Positions 1-8,418 are shown, counted from the first letter of the stretch. The stretch: 14,633 bases of DNA from JBCCFK01 sp965262315 (GCA_965262315.1 CBDHFJ010000079.1:1-14633), one strand, 5' to 3'. A program made the numbers and translations. Notes: a model not told the origin generated them from the letters alone.

Positions 1-1
1 G

Positions 2-937
2 AAGCTGACCCGGGACCGTTTCCCCGACACCGAACGAATCGTGCTGACCGGCCATGCATCCCTCGAAGCGACGATGTCGGCGATCAACGAGTCGAAGGTG
101 GTGGCGTTCCTCACCAAACCGTGCAGCGGCGCCGACCTCGTGGAAGCGATCGAGGCCGCGCTCGACGCCAAGGCGCAGCGTGAGGCCGCCGGACCCACCG
201 CCACCCAGCTGTCGACCGCGCGAGCGAACCTCGACGACGCGCTCGCCGGGGCCGAGGTCTGGTATCAGCCGATCCTCGACCGCGACGGGGCCCTCGCTGC
301 CCACGAGGCACTCATGCGGCCGCAGTCCGAGGCGCTCCCGAACCCCGTCGCCGTCATCGAGGCCGCATCGCTGCAAGCTCGACATGTGGACGTCGATCGT
401 CGTGTGCGTGCCCTGGTGGCGGCCCACCTCGAACGTGGCCTGCTGGAGGGGCTCGTCTTCATCAACGTGCTCCCGGAGTCGCTGGCTCAGCCCGCGGCCT
501 TCGTCGACGACGACCCCCTGGGGGACCACAGCACGCGGGTCGTCATCGAGATCACCGAACGGGCCCACTTGGGCTCCCTCGGTGACATCGACCCGACGAT
601 CGAAGCCCTCCGTGGGCAGGGCTACCGCATCGCGGTCGATGACCTCGGTGCCGGCTACGCAGGGCTGACCAGCGTGGCGATGCTTCGCCCCGAGATCGTG
701 AAGTTCGACCTCGAGCTGATCCAGGACATCGACTCGGACCCGTCGCGCGCGCATCTGGTCGAGTCCATGGTCGGGACCTGCCACGAGCTCGGGATCACCA
801 CGCTCGCGGAGGGGATCGAGACTCCCGCCGAGCTGTCAGCACTCAAAGGGATGAGCTTCGATCTCTACCAGGGCTACCTGCTCGGCAAGCCGGCACCGTT
901 GGAACCACGCGAGGCCCGCTCGGCGGGTCGCACCTGA
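2..937 (+). CDS. Response regulator with C-terminal EAL domain (c-di-GMP phosphodiesterase), 5' end outside window
   Basis: The frame is open from base 2, so the gene starts left of the window; 311 residues are visible. Residues 1-50 are the C-terminal half of a receiver domain: the conserved Thr is in VLTGH and the conserved Lys in FLTKP. The phospho-acceptor Asp lies outside the window. Residues about 80-305 form a full EAL domain with every catalytic position recognisable: HEALMR (Glu102), Asn155 in FINV, EITE (Glu183), VDD (Asp213/Asp214), Lys234 in VKFD, Glu271 in AEGIE and Gln290 in YQGYLLGKP. Intact motifs predict hydrolysis of cyclic di-GMP to pGpG, controlled by phosphorylation from an unseen kinase. 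The protein has no membrane segment and should be cytoplasmic. It converges with the nitroreductase gene, with 15 bases between the stop codons. The family call is secure; the partner kinase and phenotype are unknown. Confidence 0.93.
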   Translation, partial: KLTRDRFPDTERIVLTGHASLEATMSAINESKVVAFLTKPCSGADLVEAIEAALDAKAQREAAGPTATQLSTARANLDDALAGAEVWYQPILDRDGALAAHEALMRPQSEALPNPVAVIEAASLQARHVDVDRRVRALVAAHLERGLLEGLVFINVLPESLAQPAAFVDDDPLGDHSTRVVIEITERAHLGSLGDIDPTIEALRGQGYRIAVDDLGAGYAGLTSVAMLRPEIVKFDLELIQDIDSDPSRAHLVESMVGTCHELGITTLAEGIETPAELSALKGMSFDLYQGYLLGKPAPLEPREARSAGRT

Positions 938-952
938 GGTCCCGGGCGACAC

Positions 953-1603
953 CTAGGCCCAGGTGGCCCAGTCGTCGAGGGGCATGCGCTCGGATTCCAG
1001 GCTGTTGACCGGCGAATCCCAGTCGGCGTGGCCGACGGCGATGCCGCAGAACAGCATCTCGTTCTCCGGTGCGCCGACGAACTCCTGCACCGACGCGCCG
1101 AAGCTCGACCAGGCCTCCTGGGCGCAGGTCTCGAGGCCGGCCTCGACGGCCAGCAACATGAACGTCTGCAGGAACATGCCGAGGTCGGACCACTGGGGCG
1201 GGCCCATGCCTCGGTCGACGAAGCAGAACAACCCGCACGGGGCTCCGAAGAACCGGTAGTTGCGCGCCAGGTGTGCCAGCCGGGCGGCCTTGTCCTCGCG
1301 CGGGATGTCCATCGTGGCGTACATCGCCTCGCCCAACGCGAAGCGGTTCGTCCGATAGGGCTCCCACAGGTTGGCCGGGTACACCTCGTACTCGGGGGTG
1401 TCGAAGTCCCGGCCCTCCATGAAGGCCAGGAAGTCGACCATCCGATCGCCGTTCACCACGTACATCCGCCAGGGCTGGACGTTGCCGCCCGACGGGGCCC
1501 GAGCCGCTGCGGTGAGCAGCGCCCGGACCGTGTCGTCGGGAACCGGTGTGTCCAGGAAGGCCCGGACGGACTTCCGGTGGTGAACGGCGTCGGAGACGTC
1601 CAT
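953..1603 (-). CDS. Nitroreductase-family FMN oxidoreductase, PnbA-like
   Basis: This 216-residue protein has the usual length for a nitroreductase-family flavoprotein. Visible marks are the N-terminal FMN-phosphate segment HHRKSVRAF (residues 8-16), the FMN loop PSGGNVQPW (37-45), the central GMGPPQWSDLGMFLQ segment (132-146) and the C-terminal GIAVGHAD strand (187-194). The GMGPPQW...LGMFLQ block with a following ETCAQEAW resembles 4-nitrobenzoate reductase PnbA-type members. These enzymes are cytoplasmic homodimers that use NAD(P)H to reduce nitro groups, and relatives also reduce other electrophilic substrates. The ATG at 1603 overlaps the TGA of the upstream binding-protein gene by one base (TGATG), and no strong ribosome binding site is seen, so translation is probably coupled. 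Being last in the binding-protein unit suggests it acts on the imported compound, but this is inference. Confidence 0.9.
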   Translation of the reverse strand: MDVSDAVHHRKSVRAFLDTPVPDDTVRALLTAAARAPSGGNVQPWRMYVVNGDRMVDFLAFMEGRDFDTPEYEVYPANLWEPYRTNRFALGEAMYATMDIPREDKAARLAHLARNYRFFGAPCGLFCFVDRGMGPPQWSDLGMFLQTFMLLAVEAGLETCAQEAWSSFGASVQEFVGAPENEMLFCGIAVGHADWDSPVNSLESERMPLDDWATWA

Positions 1604-3047
1604 CAGGGCGTGGTGTCGGCCAGCTCGGTCAGCCCCACGATGCGACCGCGGTCGCCGAGCGTCGAGTCGTAGACGCCCAGTCGGGCCGAGTCGTTGGCGT
1701 CGAGCTTCTCCGGGGTCAGCGAGTTGAACGGCTGCGCGGCGAGCGGGAAGTCGCCGAGACGAAACGCCGCTTCGCGGAAGGTGTCGTGATTGAGATCGGG
1801 GCCGGCCTCGGTGGCGATGAGGCGGAACAGCTCGAGGTAGCGGCAGTACGCCATGATCGCCGTGTACCAGCGCTCGTCGCCCTCGACCGTGTCGTCCGGC
1901 TCGACGATCTCGACGTCGGGGTTGGCGGTCTCGAACGTCGACCGGCACTCGGCAACCGTCTCGTCGTCCCAGGCCTCCTGGTCGCTGAGCGGCTGGACGG
2001 TGAGCACGCCCTCGGCCCACTCCGGCTCGACGGACTCACCGAGGTTGGCCAGCGAGTCGTTGTCGACCGTCCAGATGTCGATGTCCAGACCGTTGTTGCG
2101 GATCCCGCGGATGTTGCCGCTGACGGTGGTGATGATCAGGGCGGTGTCGGCCCCGGAGACGTCCACCCGCTCGGCCAAGGCCTCCCACACCGCGTCGATG
2201 GCGGGGATGTCGCCGTCGGGAGCCTCGACCAGGACGTCCACGGCGACGTCGACGCCCAGCTCGTCGAGCAGGTCCTTGGCCTGGTTGAACTCCTCCTCGG
2301 CCTGGATGCCGCCGACCAGGGCGATGCTGCGACCCTCGAGCAGCCCCTCCTGCTCGACCAGGCTCATGAAGATCTCGAGGCGGCGCGACCGGTTGGTGGC
2401 GGTCTCGAACCACGGGGCGGTGGACTCGGCCAGGCGCTCGGGGCTCTGGCGGCCGCCGACCACGATGGTGTTGCCCCGGCCGGTGACACAGGTGTTGGCC
2501 GGCTCGGCCGGCCCCACGAAGCCCGCGAGCACGGCGAAGGTCTCGTTGTCCTCGGTGAGCTCGAGACACGCCGCCTCGGCCTCGGTGGTGCCGAGCGGAC
2601 TGTAGAAGCGATAGATGGGCTCGATCATGCGACCGTTGATGCCGCCGTCGGCGTTGACCTTGTCGATCAGCGTCTGCCAGACCAGCTCCTGGTCACCCCA
2701 GCCCTGCGGCGAGAGCTGGAGCTCCTTCAGCAGGTCGAAGTCGAGCATCGCGACGCCGACGGTGATGGTGTCCTCGGTGACGCCCCGGAAGCTGGCGGTG
2801 AGCTCCATGGGCTCGTCGGCCGGTTCCTCGTCGGCCGGTTCCTCGTCGGCCGGCTCCTCCGTGCCGGTTCCTCGTCGGCCGGCTCCTCGTCAGCCGGTTC
2901 CTCGCTGGGTTCCTCAGCGGGTTCTTCTGCCGGCTCCTCGGCCGACACGCCGTCGTCATCGGTCGATTCGGCGTCGTCGTCGCCGCCACAGGCCGCCGCG
3001 ATCAACGCGAAGACGAAGAGCAGTGCGATCAGTCGTCGCAGATTCAT
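1603..3047 (-). CDS. LivJ-type substrate-binding lipoprotein of an ABC importer, interrupted by a -1 shift near 2857-2865
   Basis: The ATG at 3047 follows a good ribosome binding site (GGAGGGGG). It opens a lipoprotein signal, MNLRRLIALLFVFALIAAAC, with lipobox Cys20, then an acidic Asp/Glu/Pro-rich linker of Ala-Asp-Glu-Glu-Pro repeats. In the linker one 15-base unit is one base short, so this frame leaves the coding path. The downstream frame (open through the rest of the linker, first ATG at 2808) encodes a complete type-1 periplasmic binding fold: ITVGVAMLDF start, NADGGINGR, then the two alternating lobes. Adding one base gives about 481 residues, normal for the family. The protein should be tethered outside the membrane and deliver solute to the LivHMG fusion. 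The one-base loss may be an assembly error, a true null allele or a recoding site. The ligand is unknown; family members bind branched-chain amino acids, amides, urea and aromatic acids. Confidence 0.85.
2809..2935 (-). repeat. 15-bp tandem repeats coding an Ala-Asp-Glu-Glu-Pro linker
   Basis: Read on the minus strand, units close to GCCGACGAGGAACCG recur head to tail and encode A-D-E-E-P, fading into E-E-P-A variants toward the signal peptide. The unit length is a multiple of three, so gain or loss of whole units would not change the frame. The unit at about 2857-2865 deviates: the plus strand reads CTCCGTGCC where CTCGTCGGCC is expected. This costs one base and breaks the frame. The linker probably spaces the binding domain away from the membrane. 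Confidence 0.85.
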
Positions 3048-3077
3048 GGTCCCCCTCCGGTCCAGGATTCGGCGCGC

Positions 3078-3110
3078 AGATTAGCACCGCGGAACGAATC
3101 TGACACCGCG
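3078..3110 (-). promoter_or_regulatory. Predicted promoter of the binding-protein/nitroreductase unit
   Basis: On the minus strand GTGTCA (four of six matches to TTGACA) is followed after 17 bases by TAATCT (a TAnnnT-type -10, plus-strand AGATTA at 3078-3083). The -35 lies inside the palindrome at 3098-3116, so a protein bound there would block RNA polymerase. The start codon is 31 bases downstream of the -10. This is a by-eye prediction. Confidence 0.45.
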
Positions 3111-3116
3111 TCAGAT
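3098..3116. promoter_or_regulatory. Palindromic operator copy 1 (binding-protein unit)
   Basis: ATCTGACACCGCGTCAGAT is a 19-base dyad centred at 3107 with only one mismatched pair. The symmetry extends one more base on each side here (A at 3097, T at 3117). It sits 51 bases upstream of the lipoprotein start. The identical 19 bases occur at 8446-8464. Size and symmetry suit a TetR-family dimer. No regulator gene is present in the window. Confidence 0.8.
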
Positions 3117-3146
3117 TTTGGGGGACGTGTGACTTCCCCGGTTCCC

Positions 3147-6100
3147 TCAGGCGTCGCTGCGGGCGATCGCGCGATCGTCGGTCCCCAGGTAGCTGGCAAC
3201 CACCGCGGGGTCGTGGCGAACGTCGTCGGGGAGGCCTTCGGCGATGACGGTGCCGGCCTCGAGGCAGTACACCCGATCGCTCATGCTCATGATCAGCGGC
3301 ATGTCGTGCTCGATGATCAGCATCGAGCTCCCGAGCTCTTTGTTGATACTGACGAGCAGGGGCCCGAACGCCTCGGTCTCGCGCTGGGCGACCCCGGCCG
3401 TGGGTTCGTCGAGACACAGCACGTGCGCGTCGAGCGCGAGCAGTCCGGCGAGCTCGACGATCCGCCGGGTGCCCGTGGACAGGTCGGAGATGAAGCTGTC
3501 GGCGTAGCGCCCCAGCCCCAGGAACGAGATCAGCTCGTCGGCCTCGGCGCGCCGACGACGCTCGATCGAACCGGACGGCGGCAGGAACAGGGCCGTCGCC
3601 ACGAAGGGCGTGCGCCCCCGGGCCTCGAGCGCGACCTGCACGGTCTCACGCACGGTCAGCTCGGGGAACAGGGTGGCGGCCTGGAACGTCCGGCCGAGCC
3701 CCTGGCGGGCCCGCGAGGCGGCGCTCGCGCCCGAGATCTCCCTCCCCATGAGCCGCACGTGTCCCGTGCTCGGCACGTACCCCCCGATGGCGTTCATGAA
3801 GGTCGACTTGCCGGCCCCGTTGGTGCCGATGAGGCCCACGATCTCGTTCGATCGCACGTCGAGCGACATGTCAGCGAGGGCGACGTTGCCACCGAATCGG
3901 ACCGACACGCCCTCGGTGGCCAGCACCACCTCGGGTGCCGGAGCGCCACCGGAACGACTGAGCACCGGCGGTGCCGTGGTCGTGCTCACGGTCGCGGGCT
4001 CGATCCCTCGACGGGCCGCATACCAGTCGAGCAGCGCCGTCCGAGCCGAGTAGCCGATCTGCACCAGGCCACCCGGGAAGTACATCACGATGATCAACAG
4101 ACCGATGCTGGAACCGAACAGCGGCACCACGTCGTTGTCGGGGAAGAAGGCGGGCAGACCGATCACCCACAGCGCACCGAGGACGGGGCCGATGACCGAC
4201 CCCACGCCACCGATCACCACCATGCCGACCAACTGGAGCGAGTCGCCGACCAGGAAGAATCGCTCGGTGTAGGGGACGTTCTGCACCAGCCCGGCAAGGA
4301 GGCCGCCGCCCAGGCCCGCGATGCCGCCGGCGAGCGCGAAGGCCGACACCTTCATGCGAGTGGGGCTGACCGTGTACGCGGACGCGGTGTCCGGGTTGTC
4401 GCGCACGGCGATCGTCGAGCGTCCCACCCCACTGCGACGCAGGCGGGTCAGGATCACGATGACCAGAACCAGCGCCGTCAGACAGACGAAGTAGTACCGC
4501 CGCTCGGTCGCCAGCGACATGCCGAAGAGATCACCGCGCTCGAAGGGCACTCTCGAGGTCGCGTCTCCGCTGAAGAAGGGTCGCCGATACAGATACGACT
4601 GCGCGCCGAGCGCGAAGACGAAGGTGGCGACGGCCAGCAACAGGCCCTTCACCCGGAGCGCGCCGGCGCCGACCACCGCGGCGATCGCTGCAGCCATCAG
4701 CGCGCCGAGCAGGATCGCCACCAGCCACGGCACCTCGGGCGCCTCGAAGTCGACGAACCACACGTCCATCTGCAGACCCCGGTCGAAGGCCGATGCACTC
4801 AGGGCGCCCAGACCGGCGAACGTCATCTGCGACAGGGAGAGCTGGCCGGACCAGCCCGTGATCACGGTCAGCGACGCCGCACAGATCGCGAAGCACACGA
4901 TGCTCGTGTACAGCAGTTGGCGCGACGCCGGGATGTCGATCAGGGGCAGCCACTGGTGGGTCGCGGGAACGGCGATCGCAAACGCCAGACCGGCTCCGAT
5001 CACGATGCGGGAGAGGTTCCGGACCCACCAGAGCTCGCGGAGCTCGTCGGGGACGGGTCGAACCTTCGGCACGAAGGCGAAGACACCATCGTCGCTCGCT
5101 CCTCGGCTCTGGAAGAGGACCGCGACCACCACGAACAGGAAGATGACGAAGTCGATCAGGCCCGGATCGTTGAAGAAGTTGAACCGTAGGACGGCCTCGG
5201 CGACACCGATGTAGACGCCGGCGAGCACCGCTCGCGGGAACGACGCCATGCCGGCCAACACCGCAGCGACCATCGCTCGACTGAGCGTGATGGGTCCGAG
5301 GTTCTCGAGCCCGGCCACGCTGGTGCCACCCGACAACAGGATGATGGAGAGCGTGGACAGCACCCCCGCCACCGTCCACACGAAGGTGGACACGATCTTG
5401 GGGTTCACCCCGGAGAGACGGGCGAGATCGGGGTTGTTGGCCGACGCGGCCACCGCCTTGCCGAACGTGGTGCGATTGAGCAGCAACCCCAGGCCGGCCG
5501 CGATGAGCGGGACCACGACCAGCACCGACAGATCGGTACCGGCGATGTCGATCCCGCCACCACGGGTGGTCTCGGCGTCGGAGAACGCGAACAGCAACGG
5601 CGTGGCGACGACGGCGACACCACCCGTCACCGCCGTCCACACCCGGGTGCGCGTCAGGCCCGCGACCAACTCGGTGCCCCGCCGGGTGTCGGTCAGCAGG
5701 ACACCGATGACCGCGATCGCCAACGGCACGGCGCCCACGACCGCCACCTGGTTCTGAGACAGGCTGACCGAGCTGAGGACGCCTTCCCACTCGGTGCCGA
5801 CCGCGACGGGGTAGCGCTCGCCCTCCGCGTCGATCTCGGGCAGGGCCCGGATCACCGCCTGGGCCAGCTGGGCGATGCCCACCGTGGCCACCACGAGAAT
5901 GACCCGGGGCGCGGCGAACAAGCGCCGCACCACGGTGAGCTCCAGAAAGGCACCGACGACCGCCCCGATCAAGATCGCGAGCGCGAAGGCCACCCAGAAC
6001 GGGAAGTCGTGGTTGATGACCATCAGCGCGAACGTCACGCTTCCGATCAGGCCCATGTTGCCCACCGCGAAGTTGATCACTCGGGTGGACCGATAGATGA

Positions 6101-6188
6101 GCACGATGCCCATCGCCACCAGCCCGTAGACCAGCCCCTGGACGACGCCGTTGAACAACAGCTGAGGCGTGATCCAGATGCCGAGCAT
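3147..6188 (-). CDS. Fused LivH-LivM-LivG: two permease domains and one ATPase of a branched-chain-amino-acid-type ABC importer
   Basis: One 1013-residue frame carries three normally separate subunits. Residues 1-360 are a LivH-type permease (NGVVQGLVYGLVAMGIVLIYRST start), with an extra hydrophobic stretch at about 170-225 beyond the usual length of about 300. Residues about 390-720 are a LivM-type permease (TGWSGQLSLSQMTFAGLGA at 444-462). After a Thr/Pro/Ser/Gly linker, residues 754-1004 are a LivG-type ATPase: Walker A GTNGAGKST (788-796), signature LSTGT (903-907, degenerate from LSGGQ), Walker B VLCLDE (923-928) and H-loop His961. The start ATG overlaps the stop of the MFS-LivF gene by one base (TGATG), indicating translational coupling. 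The missing LivF half is supplied by that upstream protein. The complex should sit in the cytoplasmic membrane and import the ligand of the lipoprotein encoded downstream. No frameshift or missing block was noticed. Confidence 0.93.
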   Translation of the reverse strand: MLGIWITPQLLFNGVVQGLVYGLVAMGIVLIYRSTRVINFAVGNMGLIGSVTFALMVINHDFPFWVAFALAILIGAVVGAFLELTVVRRLFAAPRVILVVATVGIAQLAQAVIRALPEIDAEGERYPVAVGTEWEGVLSSVSLSQNQVAVVGAVPLAIAVIGVLLTDTRRGTELVAGLTRTRVWTAVTGGVAVVATPLLFAFSDAETTRGGGIDIAGTDLSVLVVVPLIAAGLGLLLNRTTFGKAVAASANNPDLARLSGVNPKIVSTFVWTVAGVLSTLSIILLSGGTSVAGLENLGPITLSRAMVAAVLAGMASFPRAVLAGVYIGVAEAVLRFNFFNDPGLIDFVIFLFVVVAVLFQSRGASDDGVFAFVPKVRPVPDELRELWWVRNLSRIVIGAGLAFAIAVPATHQWLPLIDIPASRQLLYTSIVCFAICAASLTVITGWSGQLSLSQMTFAGLGALSASAFDRGLQMDVWFVDFEAPEVPWLVAILLGALMAAAIAAVVGAGALRVKGLLLAVATFVFALGAQSYLYRRPFFSGDATSRVPFERGDLFGMSLATERRYYFVCLTALVLVIVILTRLRRSGVGRSTIAVRDNPDTASAYTVSPTRMKVSAFALAGGIAGLGGGLLAGLVQNVPYTERFFLVGDSLQLVGMVVIGGVGSVIGPVLGALWVIGLPAFFPDNDVVPLFGSSIGLLIIVMYFPGGLVQIGYSARTALLDWYAARRGIEPATVSTTTAPPVLSRSGGAPAPEVVLATEGVSVRFGGNVALADMSLDVRSNEIVGLIGTNGAGKSTFMNAIGGYVPSTGHVRLMGREISGASAASRARQGLGRTFQAATLFPELTVRETVQVALEARGRTPFVATALFLPPSGSIERRRRAEADELISFLGLGRYADSFISDLSTGTRRIVELAGLLALDAHVLCLDEPTAGVAQRETEAFGPLLVSINKELGSSMLIIEHDMPLIMSMSDRVYCLEAGTVIAEGLPDDVRHDPAVVASYLGTDDRAIARSDA

Positions 6189-8410
6189 CAGCCGCCCTCG
6201 GTGCCGAGGAAGACGGCGCGCGCCAGATCGTCGCGCTCGGCGAGCTCCTGTGCGTCGCCCTCGAACCGGACCTCGCCCTTCTCGAGGAACACCGCCCGGT
6301 CCGCCACCGCGAGCGCCACGTTCAGCGACTGCTCGACGATGATCATGGTCTGGCCCGCCTCCTTGAGGCGGTCGATGGTGGCCAGCAGGTCCTGCACGAC
6401 CGCGGGCGCCAACCCGAGCGACAGCTCGTCGATGACCAGGATCTCCGGCTCGTGGAGCATCACTCGAGCGAGCGCCAGCATCTGCTGCTGGCCGCCCGAC
6501 AGGTCACCGGCGCGTGTGTCCTCGCGCTCGGAGAGCGTCGGGAAGAGCTCGTAGACGCGCTCGATCCGGCGCCGCACGTCATCGGGGTCCGAGCGGTACT
6601 GGTACGCGCCGATCACCAGGTTGTCCCGAATGCTCAGATCCGAGAACACCCCCTTGCCACCCGGCAGCATCTGGATGCCCATGGCCGCCCGCTGCTCGGG
6701 CGTGGCGAAGGTGATGGTGCGGCCGTGCATGCGGACGACCCCGCGCTCGGGGGTGTTGAGTCCGGTGATGACCCGGAGGATGGTCGACTTGCCGGCGCCG
6801 TTCGTGCCGAGCAGCGCCAGGGTCTCGCCCTGCTTCACCTCGAACGCCAGGTCGAACAGCACCTGCACCCGGCCGTAGCTGAAGTCGATGTCGTTGACCT
6901 GGAGCGCCGGGATCGAGTCGGGGTCGGCCGACCGACGTCGTTGTTCGGCCTGCTCCTCCTGGAGCTCGGCCACGACCAATGAGAGGTCGCGCCGCATCCG
7001 GCCGGCACCCCGGATGATGAACCAGCCACCGATGGGCATCGAGATCAGGGTCAGGAAGATGATCGCCGGCCGCTCGCCGAGCTCGTTCTGGAGGAACGCG
7101 GACAAGAAGCCGCCGCCCACGCCGCCGACGGCGAACATGAAGAACGTGATGATGGCGGTGCCCATCCCTCGCAGCCGGTAGGGCACCACGGCCTGGATCG
7201 ACGGCCCGATCATCGAGAAGGCGGCGCCCAGCAACGTGCCGTTGATCGTGCCGAAGATCACGAACAGCACGACGTTGGGCATGAAGTACTGGATGGGCAC
7301 CAGCGCGGCCAGGGGGAGCAGTAGCGAGCCCATGATCCGCAACGCCCGGTCCGGCGCCCGGCGGAACGTGGCGTCGAAACGCTTGCCGATGAAGGGCAAC
7401 ACGATCAGGAGCCCGATACCGGTCGGCGCGAGCGCGAACCCGCGCTCGAGGGCGTCGAGGCCGAACTCCTCGTCGAGGAAGAAGCTCTGGATCGCCTGGG
7501 CCGGGAACAGCGCGAAGCCCATCGCCGCCAGCGCGATCGTCATGTAGCGGATGGTGTCGATTCGCCAGATCCGAGCGAAGGCGGCCTCGACGGAGATCGG
7601 GATCTCGTCGGTGTTCTCGAGACCCTCGCCGAGCACCTCGTCCTTCTCCCACCGACCCCGCTCGGGCTCGGGGATGCGGAAGGCGAAGAATGCGAGCACC
7701 GCAACGGGGATCGAGAGCAGGAAGTACGACCAGCGCCAACCGTCGTCGCCGCCGGCGACGGCCGCGATGGCGCCGACGAGGATGGGGCTGAGCGCACCGC
7801 AGGTGCGCGCCAATCCCGTGTTGGCGGCATACATCCGGCCGCGCACACCGATCGGGTAGGTGTCGGCCAACAGCGTCGAGTGCACCGTGATGGTGTTGGC
7901 CTTGGAGATGCCCGCACCGAAGCGCATCCAGAACAGCATGAAGGCGTTCACCGCGGCCCCGGTGAGGATCGAGAACATCGAGAACGTCAGGCTGGCGACG
8001 CCCACGATGGGGCCGCGTCGGGTCCGGTCGGCGAGCCAGCCCAGCGGCCCTGCGCCCAGCACGAAGAACGCGACCGAGGCCACCGAGATGAACGTGATCG
8101 TGCCGTCGGAGACCCCGAAGGTCTCCGCGATGTCGGGACCGAGGACGTTGATGGCTGCGGCCTCGAGTTCGTCGAGGGACGCCAGTGCCGTCAGCAGGAC
8201 GAACGTGAAGAACCCGCCCTTCCGGAGGCCCTCTTTGAGCTCGAGCTCCTCGGAGCCCACGCCGGGCAGCAGGTCGTCGGCGAAGATGACGTCACGCCGC
8301 GCTTCGGCCTGCGCGGCCTGGCGGGCGGCTTCCTCCTCGAGGACGGTGGCCGACAGTGCCGCCGCGTTCGCGACGTCCTCCGATGCCTCGACCTCGTCGG
8401 CCACCCTCAC
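6188..8410 (-). CDS. MFS transporter fused to a LivF-type ABC ATPase
   Basis: The 740-residue product begins with an Ala/Glu-rich cytoplasmic stretch (1-63). Residues about 65-470 are a major-facilitator domain with many hydrophobic segments and the loop 2-3 motif GWLADRTRRG (124-133). A charged helix (471-497) links this to a LivF-type ATPase at 501-740: Walker A GTNGAGKST (535-543), signature LSGGQQQ (637-643), Walker B ILVIDE (657-662) and Gln694 at the H-loop (VEQ), as is common in LivF. A carrier and an ABC nucleotide-binding domain in one chain is unusual. The ATPase probably pairs with the LivG domain of the next gene. The listed start is GTG 8410, but GTG 8404 is better placed behind the Shine-Dalgarno-like GGGAGGTGA and may be the true start (two residues shorter). 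The frame is continuous through the linker, so the fusion is not a joining artefact visible here. Confidence 0.92.
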   Translation of the reverse strand: MRVADEVEASEDVANAAALSATVLEEEAARQAAQAEARRDVIFADDLLPGVGSEELELKEGLRKGGFFTFVLLTALASLDELEAAAINVLGPDIAETFGVSDGTITFISVASVAFFVLGAGPLGWLADRTRRGPIVGVASLTFSMFSILTGAAVNAFMLFWMRFGAGISKANTITVHSTLLADTYPIGVRGRMYAANTGLARTCGALSPILVGAIAAVAGGDDGWRWSYFLLSIPVAVLAFFAFRIPEPERGRWEKDEVLGEGLENTDEIPISVEAAFARIWRIDTIRYMTIALAAMGFALFPAQAIQSFFLDEEFGLDALERGFALAPTGIGLLIVLPFIGKRFDATFRRAPDRALRIMGSLLLPLAALVPIQYFMPNVVLFVIFGTINGTLLGAAFSMIGPSIQAVVPYRLRGMGTAIITFFMFAVGGVGGGFLSAFLQNELGERPAIIFLTLISMPIGGWFIIRGAGRMRRDLSLVVAELQEEQAEQRRRSADPDSIPALQVNDIDFSYGRVQVLFDLAFEVKQGETLALLGTNGAGKSTILRVITGLNTPERGVVRMHGRTITFATPEQRAAMGIQMLPGGKGVFSDLSIRDNLVIGAYQYRSDPDDVRRRIERVYELFPTLSEREDTRAGDLSGGQQQMLALARVMLHEPEILVIDELSLGLAPAVVQDLLATIDRLKEAGQTMIIVEQSLNVALAVADRAVFLEKGEVRFEGDAQELAERDDLARAVFLGTEGG

Positions 8411-8418
8411 CTCCCCCT
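8404..8418 (-). promoter_or_regulatory. Ribosome binding site that decides the MFS-LivF start
   Basis: The minus strand reads GGGGGAGGTGAGGGTGG. The GGAGGTGA core matches the 16S 3' end well and is correctly spaced for the second GTG (8404), whereas the first GTG (8410) lies within the core itself. The start is therefore more likely 8404 than 8410. Confidence 0.6.

Noticed and set aside
938..952. Bidirectional terminator between the EAL and nitroreductase genes
   Set aside because: The 15-base gap shows no convincing stem and no T-run on either strand.
2727..3047. A separate 106-residue secreted protein
   Set aside because: The signal peptide and acidic linker belong to the receptor; the last part of this frame is an out-of-frame reading after the one-base loss.
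1546..3084. Long plus-strand open frame (512 codons) across the receptor gene
   Set aside because: It is antisense to a recognisable binding protein and its product is low-complexity Val/Gly/Leu/Asp/Arg typical of a high-GC shadow frame.
3121..3139. GGGGA/TCCCC inverted repeat as a terminator after the LivHMG gene
   Set aside because: Only a five-base stem with a nine-base loop, and no T-run follows in the transcribed direction.
3129..5189. 686-codon plus-strand open frame
   Set aside because: It lies opposite the LivM-LivG part of a well-supported gene; the His/Arg/Asp-rich composition has no domain character.
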